Positions 1 through 5,248 of a DNA stretch of 5,248 nt are shown piece after piece. Origin of the DNA: an uncultured Flavobacteriaceae bacterium (GTDB lineage Bacteria; Bacteroidota; Bacteroidia; Flavobacteriales; Flavobacteriaceae); the NCBI GenBank assembly GCA_913020685.1, contig CAJWAY010000081.1, forward strand, positions 1 to 5,248, read 5' to 3'. Positions within the stretch are counted from its first letter, which is position 1, and each line of letters starts with the position of its first letter. The position numbers were made by a program, and so were the translations under genes. A model generated the notes under the pieces. It did not search any database. It saw only the letters and a program-made list of their open reading frames with translations, and was not told where the DNA came from.

Positions 1-1256
1 GTCACAGGTGGTTGAAAATTTCTGACTCGATCTCTTTCCTCGACTTCTTTAATTTTTTCCCTTACAATCTTAAAATTATTGTGATAGCGTTTAAATCTAT
101 CAGGATTTTTGGTGGTTATGTCTGCTTCGCAAAGGGTTATCAAATCATCTAAAATTTCACCTGCATCAAAAACGAGTCGTCTTACAGCAGCATCAGTCAC
201 AATATCTTCAGCAATGATAATGGGTCTGGAGCTCAACATCACTAGTTTTTGAACGTATTTCATTTTTTCATTTAGTGGCATTTTTAACCGTTTGAAGAGT
301 TTATGGACCATTTTGGACCCAACAAACTCGTGCCCATGAAAGGTCCATCCAATTTTAGGGTGAAATTTTTTGGTCGGTGCCTTTCCAATATCGTGTAACA
401 GCGCTGCCCAACGGAGCCAAAGATTTTCTGTGTTCTGGGAAATGTTGTCGACTACCTCAAGGGTATGATAAAAATTATCTTTATGACCTTTGCCCTCAAT
501 TTCATCTATTCCTTTGAGTTGGATCAGTTCAGGCAGGATGCGTTCCAAAAGATCATTTTGTTCCAGCATTAGAAACCCACTTGAGGGTTGAGTTGTTAGC
601 ACTATTTTGTGAAGTTCATTTACAATACGTTCTTCTGAGATTATTCCAATTCGATGCGCATTTTTTTTGATTGCTATGATTGATTTGTCTTCAATTTTAA
701 AATTCAATTGGGTTGCAAACCTTATTGCACGTAGCATGCGGAGAGGATCATCGGAGTAAGTTACTGTAGGTTCCAAAGGAGTACGGATAATACCATTTTG
801 GAGGTCATCCAAACCATTAAATGGATCGATGAGAGTCCCTTTATCCTTTTCATTCAGGCTAACTGCTAGAGCGTTAATGGTAAAATCTCTCCGGTTTTGA
901 TCGTCATCTAATGTTCCTTGGGTGACTTTTGGATTTCTACTGCTCTGTGAATAAGACTCCTTTCTTGCACCTACAAATTCCAGACTAATATCTCGCCATT
1001 TAACCATTGCGGTTCCATAAGATTTAAATTCTTGAACTGCTTTTGCACCGGGCAATTGTTTTTGAACCGCTTTGGCTAGTTCAATTCCTGAACCAATAGC
1101 CACCACATCAATGTCTTTGGCTTTCCCATTGCCAAGCAAATGGTCACGAACAAAACCTCCCACGAGATAATTCTCAATGGTCAAATTTTCCCCACAACGA
1201 ATCAAGGCTCGAAATACTTCTTTTTTAAGAACAGTATGGAAGTCTTTGTTTAACAT
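1..1256 (-). CDS. cca: CCA tRNA nucleotidyltransferase (CCA-adding enzyme with HD domain), 3'-truncated by window edge
   Basis: This enzyme adds or repairs the 3'-terminal CCA of tRNAs from CTP and ATP in the cytoplasm. The reading frame is open for 418 codons from the ATG at 1256-1254 to the window edge, without frameshift or stop. The N-terminal class II nucleotidyltransferase head shows GGFVRD (residues 33-38), the metal-binding DxD pair D48/D50 and the RRDFTINAL motif (122-130). DDPLRMLRAIRFA (169-181) begins the RNA-binding neck. An HD phosphohydrolase-like domain follows, with H264, the HD pair 288-289 in LLHDIGK, and FHGHE (306-310). Bacteroidota members of this HD-containing type usually run to about 470 residues, so roughly 50 C-terminal residues are missing beyond position 1. 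The start lies 2 nt after the yrdC stop (TAATCATG), so translation is probably coupled and both genes share one transcript. Poly(A) polymerase belongs to the same superfamily, but the HD domain and phylum context favour CCA addition. Confidence 0.95.
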   Translation of the reverse strand, partial: MLNKDFHTVLKKEVFRALIRCGENLTIENYLVGGFVRDHLLGNGKAKDIDVVAIGSGIELAKAVQKQLPGAKAVQEFKSYGTAMVKWRDISLEFVGARKESYSQSSRNPKVTQGTLDDDQNRRDFTINALAVSLNEKDKGTLIDPFNGLDDLQNGIIRTPLEPTVTYSDDPLRMLRAIRFATQLNFKIEDKSIIAIKKNAHRIGIISEERIVNELHKIVLTTQPSSGFLMLEQNDLLERILPELIQLKGIDEIEGKGHKDNFYHTLEVVDNISQNTENLWLRWAALLHDIGKAPTKKFHPKIGWTFHGHEFVGSKMVHKLFKRLKMPLNEKMKYVQKLVMLSSRPIIIAEDIVTDAAVRRLVFDAGEILDDLITLCEADITTKNPDRFKRYHNNFKIVREKIKEVEERDRVRNFQPPV

Positions 1257-1258
1257 GA

Positions 1259-1804
1259 TTAGGATCTCAAAAGGGATATTTCCCCCGACAATTCAATTTT
1301 TATGATTCTTGAAGGATGTGGATTGACCTTGTCCTTGTCCAACTCAATTATATGGTCAACTCCGTTTATAATTTCTATATCAATATCTGAGAATTTTCGA
1401 GGGTGTGAAGCACCGCTGATATTGGCCGAAGTAGATATCAATGGTTTTCCAAAGGCCTTGATCAAAGGAGTGCAAAAGTGATGATTTACCACCCTGATAG
1501 CTACCGTTTTTTCATGAGCAACAGCATTTTGTGCAAGGCCTTTGGGGTTGTTGTAAATTACAGTGGTCGGTCTTTGGTCATTAATATAATAATCTAGTTT
1601 TGGAGGTAAATCACCAATGTGTTTTTTGAGCATCTCAAAATCAGATACCATACATACCATGGCCTTGCTGTCAGGTCTTTTTTTTAAATCATATATTTTT
1701 CTTACAGCTTCAGAATTGGTAGCGTCACAAAGAATACCCCATATGGTATCAGTAGGGGCGAGGAGCACCTTTCCAGCTTCCAGAATTTTGATGATCTGTT
1801 TCAT
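1259..1804 (-). CDS. tsaC: Threonylcarbamoyl-AMP synthase, YrdC/TsaC/Sua5 family, short form
   Basis: The protein makes threonylcarbamoyl-AMP from threonine, bicarbonate and ATP. TsaD with its partners then transfers the group to A37 of ANN-reading tRNAs as t6A. The product has 181 residues, the single-domain (TsaC-like) length without the C-terminal Sua5 domain. Family signatures are PTDTIWGI (17-24), KKRPDSKAM (41-49), RPTTVIY (78-84), STSANISG (124-131) and PSRII (164-168). The start is firm: the conserved PTDT begins at residue 17, the next Met is residue 49, and a promoter box ends 8 nt upstream of the ATG. There is no Shine-Dalgarno sequence. It is followed after 2 nt by cca, giving a two-gene tRNA-maturation unit. 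The alternative YciO-like assignment (same fold, function unclear) cannot be fully excluded from sequence alone, but the intact KxRP and STSAN motifs fit TsaC. Confidence 0.93.
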   Translation of the reverse strand: MKQIIKILEAGKVLLAPTDTIWGILCDATNSEAVRKIYDLKKRPDSKAMVCMVSDFEMLKKHIGDLPPKLDYYINDQRPTTVIYNNPKGLAQNAVAHEKTVAIRVVNHHFCTPLIKAFGKPLISTSANISGASHPRKFSDIDIEIINGVDHIIELDKDKVNPHPSRIIKIELSGEISLLRS

Positions 1805-1812
1805 TGATTAAA

Positions 1813-1843
1813 CAAAAATAGGGCTTTCTCTCAGCTTGATCAA
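1813..1843 (-). promoter_or_regulatory. Bacteroidota-type promoter for yrdC-cca (TTG-N20-TAnnTTTG)
   Basis: Read on the minus strand, TTG at 1843-1841 is followed by 20 nt and then TATTTTTG at 1820-1813. This matches the Flavobacterium consensus TTG-N17-23-TAnnTTTG. It fills most of the 41-bp gap between the glycosyltransferase stop and the yrdC ATG. Only 8 nt separate the box from the ATG, so the predicted transcript starts within a few bases of the start codon. The TTG lies inside an 8-bp palindrome, TTGATCAA (1836-1843), which may be chance. The call rests on consensus match and position only. Confidence 0.65.
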
Positions 1844-1845
1844 TA

Positions 1846-2754
1846 TTAAATTCCCTTAGAAAACAATTCGCGCCAAAATGGGATTAATACTTTTAGGATT
1901 TCTCTTTTGGAAGAGTCGATAAAACTCAACAAATACAATTCAACTGTCTTGTGGAATTTTAACCATCTGTGTGCCCATTTTTTATTATTTCCTAAAAAAT
2001 GCTTTTCAATGTAAATGTGGGTGGATTTAATAACGGCTGCTTTGGTCTTTATTTTGGTTTCTAAATTACTACGGGACGAAACTCCGTGAGAGTGGAGGCA
2101 TTCCCATTCATTAAGTAAAACCCTATTGAGTTTTGCTTCAGCAGCTCTTTTAGATAAATCAATGTCTTCACAATACATCCAAAACCGATCATCCCAGCCT
2201 CCAATCAAATCAAAATGTTGCTTTTGCATCATTATAAAGGAGCCTGATATCCATTGGGGAAAGGCGATGGGGTTTTTGGCCATTGCCTTTTTGGTTTGGT
2301 CGGGATACAAAATCAATCGTTCCAGAAATCGCACTAGTCCCGCACTGTTCCAAACATTGGGAAAAATACCATAGGGATGGGTATTTATTCCGCTTTCATT
2401 CAATTGTTTGATAGTGATCAAATGAAAGTCGGGATGTTGATCACAATACGGGATCAAAGTCTGTAAACAGTCTTTGGGGAGTCGCGTATCGGGATTAAGA
2501 AACAACAGCCATCTATTTGAGATGTTTTGGGCTCCCAGATTACAGGCCGCAGCAAAACCTTCATTGTTGACATTTTTAATCCACTCTACCCAAGGAAATT
2601 TTTCCATAAAACTATTGAGCACCCCGTCGTCGGAGCGATTGTCTACCACAATTACCTTCTCTGCCTTTTCTGTTTGATGGTCAAGACTTGATAAGCAGCC
2701 TTCTAGTTTAGGCCAAGAACGGTAGTTGACAATAACAATGGAGAGATCGAGCAT
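1846..2754 (-). CDS. Glycosyltransferase family 2, WbbL/rhamnosyltransferase-like
   Basis: This is a 302-residue GT-A-fold inverting glycosyltransferase, expected to move a sugar from a nucleotide-sugar donor to an envelope glycan or lipid-linked acceptor at the inner face of the membrane. N-terminal SIVIVNYRSW (5-14), VVDNRSDDG (36-44) and NEGFAAACN (64-72) form the nucleotide-binding part, and LNPDTR (86-91) carries the DxD-equivalent metal motif. ISGSFIMM (169-176), GGWDDRFWMYCEDIDL (185-200, with E196/D197 as the likely catalytic region) and HSHGVSS (221-227) are the acceptor-side signatures of the WbbL subgroup. A basic, aromatic-rich tail of about 75 residues follows, with no clear transmembrane helix. 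The gene starts 13 nt after the dapD stop. I see no TAnnTTTG box before it, so it is probably read from the dapD promoter. Donor and acceptor cannot be told from sequence; rhamnosyltransferase is only the nearest family label. Confidence 0.9.
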   Translation of the reverse strand: MLDLSIVIVNYRSWPKLEGCLSSLDHQTEKAEKVIVVDNRSDDGVLNSFMEKFPWVEWIKNVNNEGFAAACNLGAQNISNRWLLFLNPDTRLPKDCLQTLIPYCDQHPDFHLITIKQLNESGINTHPYGIFPNVWNSAGLVRFLERLILYPDQTKKAMAKNPIAFPQWISGSFIMMQKQHFDLIGGWDDRFWMYCEDIDLSKRAAEAKLNRVLLNEWECLHSHGVSSRSNLETKIKTKAAVIKSTHIYIEKHFLGNNKKWAHRWLKFHKTVELYLLSFIDSSKREILKVLIPFWRELFSKGI

Positions 2755-2767
2755 AATTCTGTTGGCC

Positions 2768-3574
2768 TTAAACGGCTACTTCATGTTCTCTAAGAGCGTT
2801 GTTTAGTGAGGTTTTTTTATCTGTACTTTCTTTTCTTTGACCAATAATCAAAGCACAGGGTACCTGATAATCTCCTGCGGGGAAAGCTTTGGTATAACTT
2901 CCTGGAATGACCACGGATCTTTCAGGTACCAATCCACGATATTCGACCGGGCTTTCTCCTGAAATATCAATTATTTTGGTAGAAGCGGTGATGACTACAT
3001 TAGCTCCTAATACAGCTTCCTTTCCAACTCTGGCTCCCTCTACCACGATACACCTTGATCCAATAAAAGCGTTGTCTTCTATGATCACAGGAGCAGCTTG
3101 AAGGGGTTCTAAAACTCCTCCGATGCCTACACCACCACTGAGGTGTACATTTTTTCCAATTTGAGCACAACTGCCCACAGTTGCCCAGGTATCCACCATG
3201 GTTCCTGCATCAACATAGGCACCGATATTCACATAGCTGGGCATGAGAATGACTCCGCTGGAAATATAGGCTCCGTGTCGAGCGATAGCATGAGGAACGA
3301 CCCGAATTCCTTTTTCTTTATACCCTCTTTTTAGAGGCATTTTGTCGTGAAATTCCATGGGACCAGCTTCCATAGTCTCCATCTTTTGGATGGGGAAGTA
3401 TAGTACAACTGCTTTTTTGATCCATTCGATGACTTGCCAACCCCCATCGGTGGGAGTTGCTACTCGCAATTTTCCAGCGTCTAATTGATGGATAACTTCT
3501 CTTATGGCTTCCTGGGTTTCACTTTTTTCGAGTAATGATCGATTTTCCCATGCGGACTCTATGATGTTTTGCAT
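2768..3574 (-). CDS. dapD: 2,3,4,5-tetrahydropyridine-2,6-dicarboxylate N-succinyltransferase
   Basis: DapD transfers succinyl from succinyl-CoA to tetrahydrodipicolinate in the succinylase branch of the diaminopimelate/lysine pathway. It feeds peptidoglycan and protein synthesis. The product has 268 residues, near the 271-274 usual for the family. A helical N-terminal domain contains GGWQVIEWIKKAVVLYF (44-60). A left-handed beta-helix of hexapeptide repeats follows from about residue 100. It includes GAYVDAGTMVDTWATVG (118-134, conserved D128), EPLQAAPVIIEDN (155-167) and VVEGA (177-181, conserved E179). The C-terminal part ends in a Bacteroidota-like ALREHEVAV. A TTG five codons upstream (3589-3587) is in frame, but it is part of the TATTTTTG promoter box, so the ATG at 3574-3572 is preferred. 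This start gives MQNIIESAW, which aligns with the beginning of known DapD proteins. It is divergent from ruvX and is followed by a glycosyltransferase gene. Confidence 0.96.
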   Translation of the reverse strand: MQNIIESAWENRSLLEKSETQEAIREVIHQLDAGKLRVATPTDGGWQVIEWIKKAVVLYFPIQKMETMEAGPMEFHDKMPLKRGYKEKGIRVVPHAIARHGAYISSGVILMPSYVNIGAYVDAGTMVDTWATVGSCAQIGKNVHLSGGVGIGGVLEPLQAAPVIIEDNAFIGSRCIVVEGARVGKEAVLGANVVITASTKIIDISGESPVEYRGLVPERSVVIPGSYTKAFPAGDYQVPCALIIGQRKESTDKKTSLNNALREHEVAV

Positions 3575-3586
3575 ATTATTTTTTTT

Positions 3587-3594
3587 CAAAAATA
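3587..3594 (-). promoter_or_regulatory. Bacteroidota -7 box for dapD (TATTTTTG)
   Basis: The minus strand reads TATTTTTG at 3594-3587, an exact TAnnTTTG match ending 12 nt before the dapD ATG. No TTG lies at the expected 17-23 nt upstream, so the -33 part is weak or absent. The predicted 5' leader is only several bases. Its overlap with the in-frame TTG at 3589 decides the dapD start. Based on consensus and position only. Confidence 0.6.
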
Positions 3595-3622
3595 CTCAAT
3601 TCAGTAGTTTTAATAGCCATAA

Positions 3623-3648
3623 TTGTCTTCTCAAAAAAAGTATATTTG
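3623..3648 (+). promoter_or_regulatory. Bacteroidota-type promoter for the ruvX operon (TAnnTTTG)
   Basis: TATATTTG at 3641-3648 is an exact TAnnTTTG match that ends 8 nt before the ruvX ATG. A TTG at 3623-3625 could be the -33 element, but its 15-nt spacing is shorter than the usual 17-23. The last two bases of the box belong to an 8-bp palindrome, TGTATACA (3647-3654), which spans the expected transcription start. Whether that is an operator or chance cannot be judged. The box should drive ruvX-def-DUF5606-mazG as an almost leaderless mRNA. Confidence 0.6.
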
Positions 3649-3656
3649 TATACACA

Positions 3657-4082
3657 ATGGGGGTACTGATTGGAATTGATTTCGGAAAAAAACACACAGG
3701 TTTAGCTCATACTGATGCTGAGCAAATTATTGCTAGTGGTTTGACTACTGTGGAGACTCACAAGGCCCTTTCCTTTCTTGTTGATTATCAAAAAGAAACT
3801 TCAATTATTAAGTTTGTTGTCGGACAACCCAAACAGAAAGATGGAAATCGATCTGGGGTAGAGGCAGACATTCTACTCTTTATCGACCGATTAAAAAAAA
3901 GATTTCCAACAGTAGCCGTTGTTCGCCAAGATGAGCGTTTTACCTCAAAAATAGCTTTTAACAGTCTCATTCAAACACGTGCAAAAAAAAAGACTAGAAA
4001 AGACAAAGCGGTTATTGACGAAATCAGTGCTACCTTGATTTTACAGTCTTATTTGATATCAAATTCTAAATCAGTTTTATGA
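3657..4082 (+). CDS. ruvX: RuvX/YqgF family protein, putative Holliday junction resolvase / pre-16S rRNA nuclease
   Basis: The protein has 141 residues and an RNase H-like fold. Family members are named putative Holliday junction resolvases, and E. coli YqgF takes part in 16S rRNA 5'-end maturation. The acidic catalytic set is present: D8 in GIDFGKKHTG (6-15), the VVGQPKQKDG segment (54-63), D92/E93 in DERFTS (92-97), and D121 in the KAVIDEISATLILQSYL helix (117-133). Length fits E. coli YqgF (138 residues). The frame is open back to 3504, but those 51 extra codons run over the dapD start and both promoters. The ATG at 3657 puts GIDFG at residue 6, as in the family, and is chosen. There is no Shine-Dalgarno site. 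H13 sits where many bacterial members have R or S, a conservative oddity. The stop overlaps the def start (ATGA), indicating coupling. Confidence 0.93.
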   Translation: MGVLIGIDFGKKHTGLAHTDAEQIIASGLTTVETHKALSFLVDYQKETSIIKFVVGQPKQKDGNRSGVEADILLFIDRLKKRFPTVAVVRQDERFTSKIAFNSLIQTRAKKKTRKDKAVIDEISATLILQSYLISNSKSVL

Positions 4083-4669
4083 TTTTACCTATCATAGCTT
4101 ATGGATCCAATGTTTTAAATGTTAAGGCATCTCCTGTAGATACTGAGGATACAAATTTGGATAAACTGATTGAAGATATGTGGGAAACCATGTACAATGC
4201 AAATGGAGTCGGTCTGGCTGCTCCACAAATTGGAGAATCCTTACGACTTTTTGTGATTGATGCTTCTCCTTTTGCTCAAGACGAGGATTTAGCTCATGAG
4301 GAAACGGAATTTTTAAAGGATTTCAAGCGGGTTTTTGTCAATCCAAAGATTATGGCTGAGACCGGTGAAGAATTTAGTTTTACCGAAGGATGTTTGAGTA
4401 TCCCCAACATAAGAGAAGACGTTTCCCGTAAGGAGAAAATAACCATACAGTTTTTGGATGAGCAATTTGAGGAACAGATATTGACCTTAGATGGTCTTGC
4501 TGCCCGTGTCGTACAACACGAGTATGACCATATTGAGGGTATATTATTTACTGACAGACTTAGTCCACTAAAGAGAAGATTGCTAAAGGGTAAATTGAGT
4601 AATATTAGCAAAGGCAATATAAATTCTGATTACAAAATGCGTTTTTTGGCTAAAAAGACAAGAAAATGA
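4079..4669 (+). CDS. def: Peptide deformylase
   Basis: Def removes the formyl group from the initiator formyl-methionine of nascent proteins, using a bound metal (usually Fe2+). All three family motifs are intact: GVGLAAPQ (43-50), EGCLS (103-107, metal ligand C105) and QHEYDH (146-151, ligands H147 and H151, catalytic E148). The product has 196 residues, longer than E. coli Def (169). Motifs I and II are about 15 residues further apart than in E. coli, through an acidic stretch around residues 62-80 (ASPFAQDEDLAHEE). A basic C-terminal tail, SNISKGNINSDYKMRF, is also present. I recall both extras from other Bacteroidota deformylases, so they are probably lineage features and not defects. The gene overlaps ruvX upstream and the DUF5606 gene downstream, each by the four bases ATGA, so it is translated as part of one operon. 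No separate promoter box or Shine-Dalgarno site is evident. Confidence 0.97.
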   Translation: MILPIIAYGSNVLNVKASPVDTEDTNLDKLIEDMWETMYNANGVGLAAPQIGESLRLFVIDASPFAQDEDLAHEETEFLKDFKRVFVNPKIMAETGEEFSFTEGCLSIPNIREDVSRKEKITIQFLDEQFEEQILTLDGLAARVVQHEYDHIEGILFTDRLSPLKRRLLKGKLSNISKGNINSDYKMRFLAKKTRK

Positions 4670-5097
4670 GTGAGTCCAATCTAGATAAAATTTTAACCAT
4701 CACTGGAAGACCTGGTTTGTTTAAAATGGTTGCTCAAACCCGAAAGGGTGTTATTGCTGTCTCACTATCCGATCAAAAGAAAATTGTCACTAACATAAGA
4801 CATCAAGTCAATGTATTATCAGAAATCAGGGTTTTTGGATTAAAGGATGAAATGCCCATTAGTGATATTTTTGAGCGAATTTATCAACTGGAGAAAGGCC
4901 AACCTGCAAGGTTAAAACCCAAAGCTTCTAAAGAGGAATTGGAGTCCTATTTTTTTGAGGTTTTTCAAGATTATGATAAAGACCGTGTATATGGTAGTGA
5001 CATCAAAAAAATCATACAATGGTACAACCTACTGTTGGATTCAAACGAATTAAAATTTGAACTACCAAAGGAGGAAAAACCTTTTAATACGGAGTGA
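4666..5097 (+). CDS. DUF5606-type conserved protein of unknown function
   Basis: This 143-residue soluble protein has no signal peptide, membrane segment or recognisable catalytic motif. I recognise it as the DUF5606 type found in Bacteroidota. The N-terminal half (about 5-60) is rich in predicted beta strands: LDKILTITGRPGLFKMVAQT (6-25), then IAVSLSDQKKIV and a conserved-looking VLSEIRVFGL. A variable charged linker follows (about 72-90). The C-terminal half is helical and ends in the strongly patterned FFEVFQDYDKDRVYGSDIKK and IIQWYNLLL. The tail is acidic and probably disordered. The start overlaps the def stop by ATGA, and mazG begins 6 nt after its stop. It is thus locked in an operon with ruvX, def and mazG, which suggests a housekeeping role linked to translation or nucleic-acid maintenance. 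That link is inference from context only. Family assignment is from memory of the sequence pattern and needs a profile search. Confidence 0.85.
   Translation: MSESNLDKILTITGRPGLFKMVAQTRKGVIAVSLSDQKKIVTNIRHQVNVLSEIRVFGLKDEMPISDIFERIYQLEKGQPARLKPKASKEELESYFFEVFQDYDKDRVYGSDIKKIIQWYNLLLDSNELKFELPKEEKPFNTE
5091..5094 (+). promoter_or_regulatory. Possible Shine-Dalgarno site (GGAG) for mazG
   Basis: GGAG lies 9 nt before the mazG ATG, overlapping the end of the DUF5606 gene (its last codon and stop). It is the only start in the window with a well-placed Shine-Dalgarno-like sequence. Because Bacteroidota ribosomes use such sites little, its functional weight is uncertain; coupling to the upstream gene may matter more. 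Confidence 0.35.
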
Positions 5098-5103
5098 GTG
5101 TAA

Positions 5104-5248
5104 ATGGGATCTAGGATATTACAGCTTCAGGCTTTAGAGCGTTTGCTTGATATTATGGATGAACTTAGGGATAAATGTCCTTGGGATCGTAAACAGACTT
5201 TTGAGACTCTTCGCCATTTAACAATAGAGGAGACTTATGAATTGGGAG
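5104..5248 (+). CDS. mazG: Nucleoside triphosphate pyrophosphohydrolase MazG, 5' part only
   Basis: MazG hydrolyses nucleoside triphosphates to monophosphates and pyrophosphate. It cleans nucleotide pools and, in E. coli, lowers the (p)ppGpp alarmone under stress. Only the first 48 codons are inside the window. They contain the family's N-terminal signature: LLDIMDELRDKCPWDRKQT (14-32), then LRHLTIEETYELG (36-48). E42, E43 and E46 form the start of the EExxE metal-binding motif. The ATG at 5104 is directly preceded in frame by TAA (5101-5103), so no upstream start in this frame is possible. The gap to the DUF5606 stop is 6 nt, placing mazG last of the four visible operon genes. The rest of the protein (family members are commonly about 260 residues) lies beyond position 5248. 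Confidence 0.93.
   Translation, partial: MGSRILQLQALERLLDIMDELRDKCPWDRKQTFETLRHLTIEETYELG

Noticed and set aside
1273..1284. Small inverted repeat (GGGA-TATT-TCCC) near the yrdC end, possible terminator or attenuator
   Set aside because: A 4-bp stem with no U-tract, inside the yrdC coding sequence and just before the coupled cca start.
1617..1811. Plus-strand 64-codon open frame opposite yrdC
   Set aside because: It is the reverse complement of the conserved YrdC motifs (PTDT and KxRP regions) and has no independent support.
1805..1845. Intrinsic terminator after the glycosyltransferase gene
   Set aside because: The gap holds no GC-rich stem followed by a T run on the minus strand; only the short TTGATCAA palindrome is present, so read-through into yrdC remains possible.
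2126..3334. Several plus-strand open frames of 60-80 codons opposite the glycosyltransferase and dapD
   Set aside because: They are antisense shadows of strongly supported genes, with no recognisable domains and no promoter box or spacing that suggests expression.
3504..3656. N-terminal extension of ruvX by 51 codons
   Set aside because: It antisenses the dapD start and spans both divergent promoters, and the family motif GIDFG needs to be near the N-terminus, as it is from the ATG at 3657.
4294..4617. Minus-strand 107-codon open frame opposite def
   Set aside because: It is complementary to the conserved deformylase motifs II and III and its translation is a low-complexity, Ser/Leu/Asn-rich product typical of antisense reading.
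5067..5074. AAAGGAGG, a textbook Shine-Dalgarno sequence near mazG
   Set aside because: It ends 29 nt before the mazG ATG, too far to position a ribosome, and it encodes the PKEE residues in the tail of the DUF5606 protein. Bacteroidota also make little use of Shine-Dalgarno pairing.

Overview
The window looks like a core-chromosome segment of a low-GC member of the Bacteroidota, most likely the Flavobacteriia. The evidence is: (i) close Bacteroidota-type versions of DapD, RuvX and peptide deformylase; (ii) a protein of the Bacteroidota-restricted DUF5606 type; (iii) TAnnTTTG promoter boxes, the -7 element of this phylum; (iv) almost no Shine-Dalgarno sequences. Genus cannot be judged from the sequence alone.

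Layout. Eight protein genes fill nearly all of the window, in two divergent blocks that meet at an 82-bp control region (3575-3656). Leftward (minus strand) run dapD (lysine/diaminopimelate synthesis), a family-2 glycosyltransferase, yrdC/tsaC (tRNA t6A synthesis) and cca (tRNA CCA addition; its 3' end lies beyond position 1). Rightward (plus strand) run ruvX/yqgF, def (peptide deformylase), a DUF5606-type gene and mazG (NTP pyrophosphohydrolase; cut off at position 5248). No intergenic gap exceeds 100 bp. I see no RNA gene, mobile element, CRISPR array or convincing terminator.

Transcription. A TAnnTTTG box lies directly before dapD, before ruvX and before yrdC, ending only 8-12 nt from the ATG. 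This implies leaderless or nearly leaderless mRNAs. The leftward block therefore probably contains two units (dapD-GT2 and yrdC-cca). The rightward block is one tight operon: ruvX/def and def/DUF5606 overlap by ATGA, and mazG follows after 6 nt. The dapD start was set at the ATG at 3574, because the in-frame TTG at 3589 falls inside the promoter box.

Function. yrdC and cca both act in tRNA maturation. ruvX, def and mazG combine nucleic-acid processing, N-terminal protein maturation and nucleotide-pool cleaning, with one uncharacterised protein embedded among them. DapD supplies the meso-diaminopimelate/lysine pathway, and the adjoining glycosyltransferase may serve the cell envelope. I found no new defence or mobile system. 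The points worth a second look are the leaderless promoter architecture and the DUF5606 gene.
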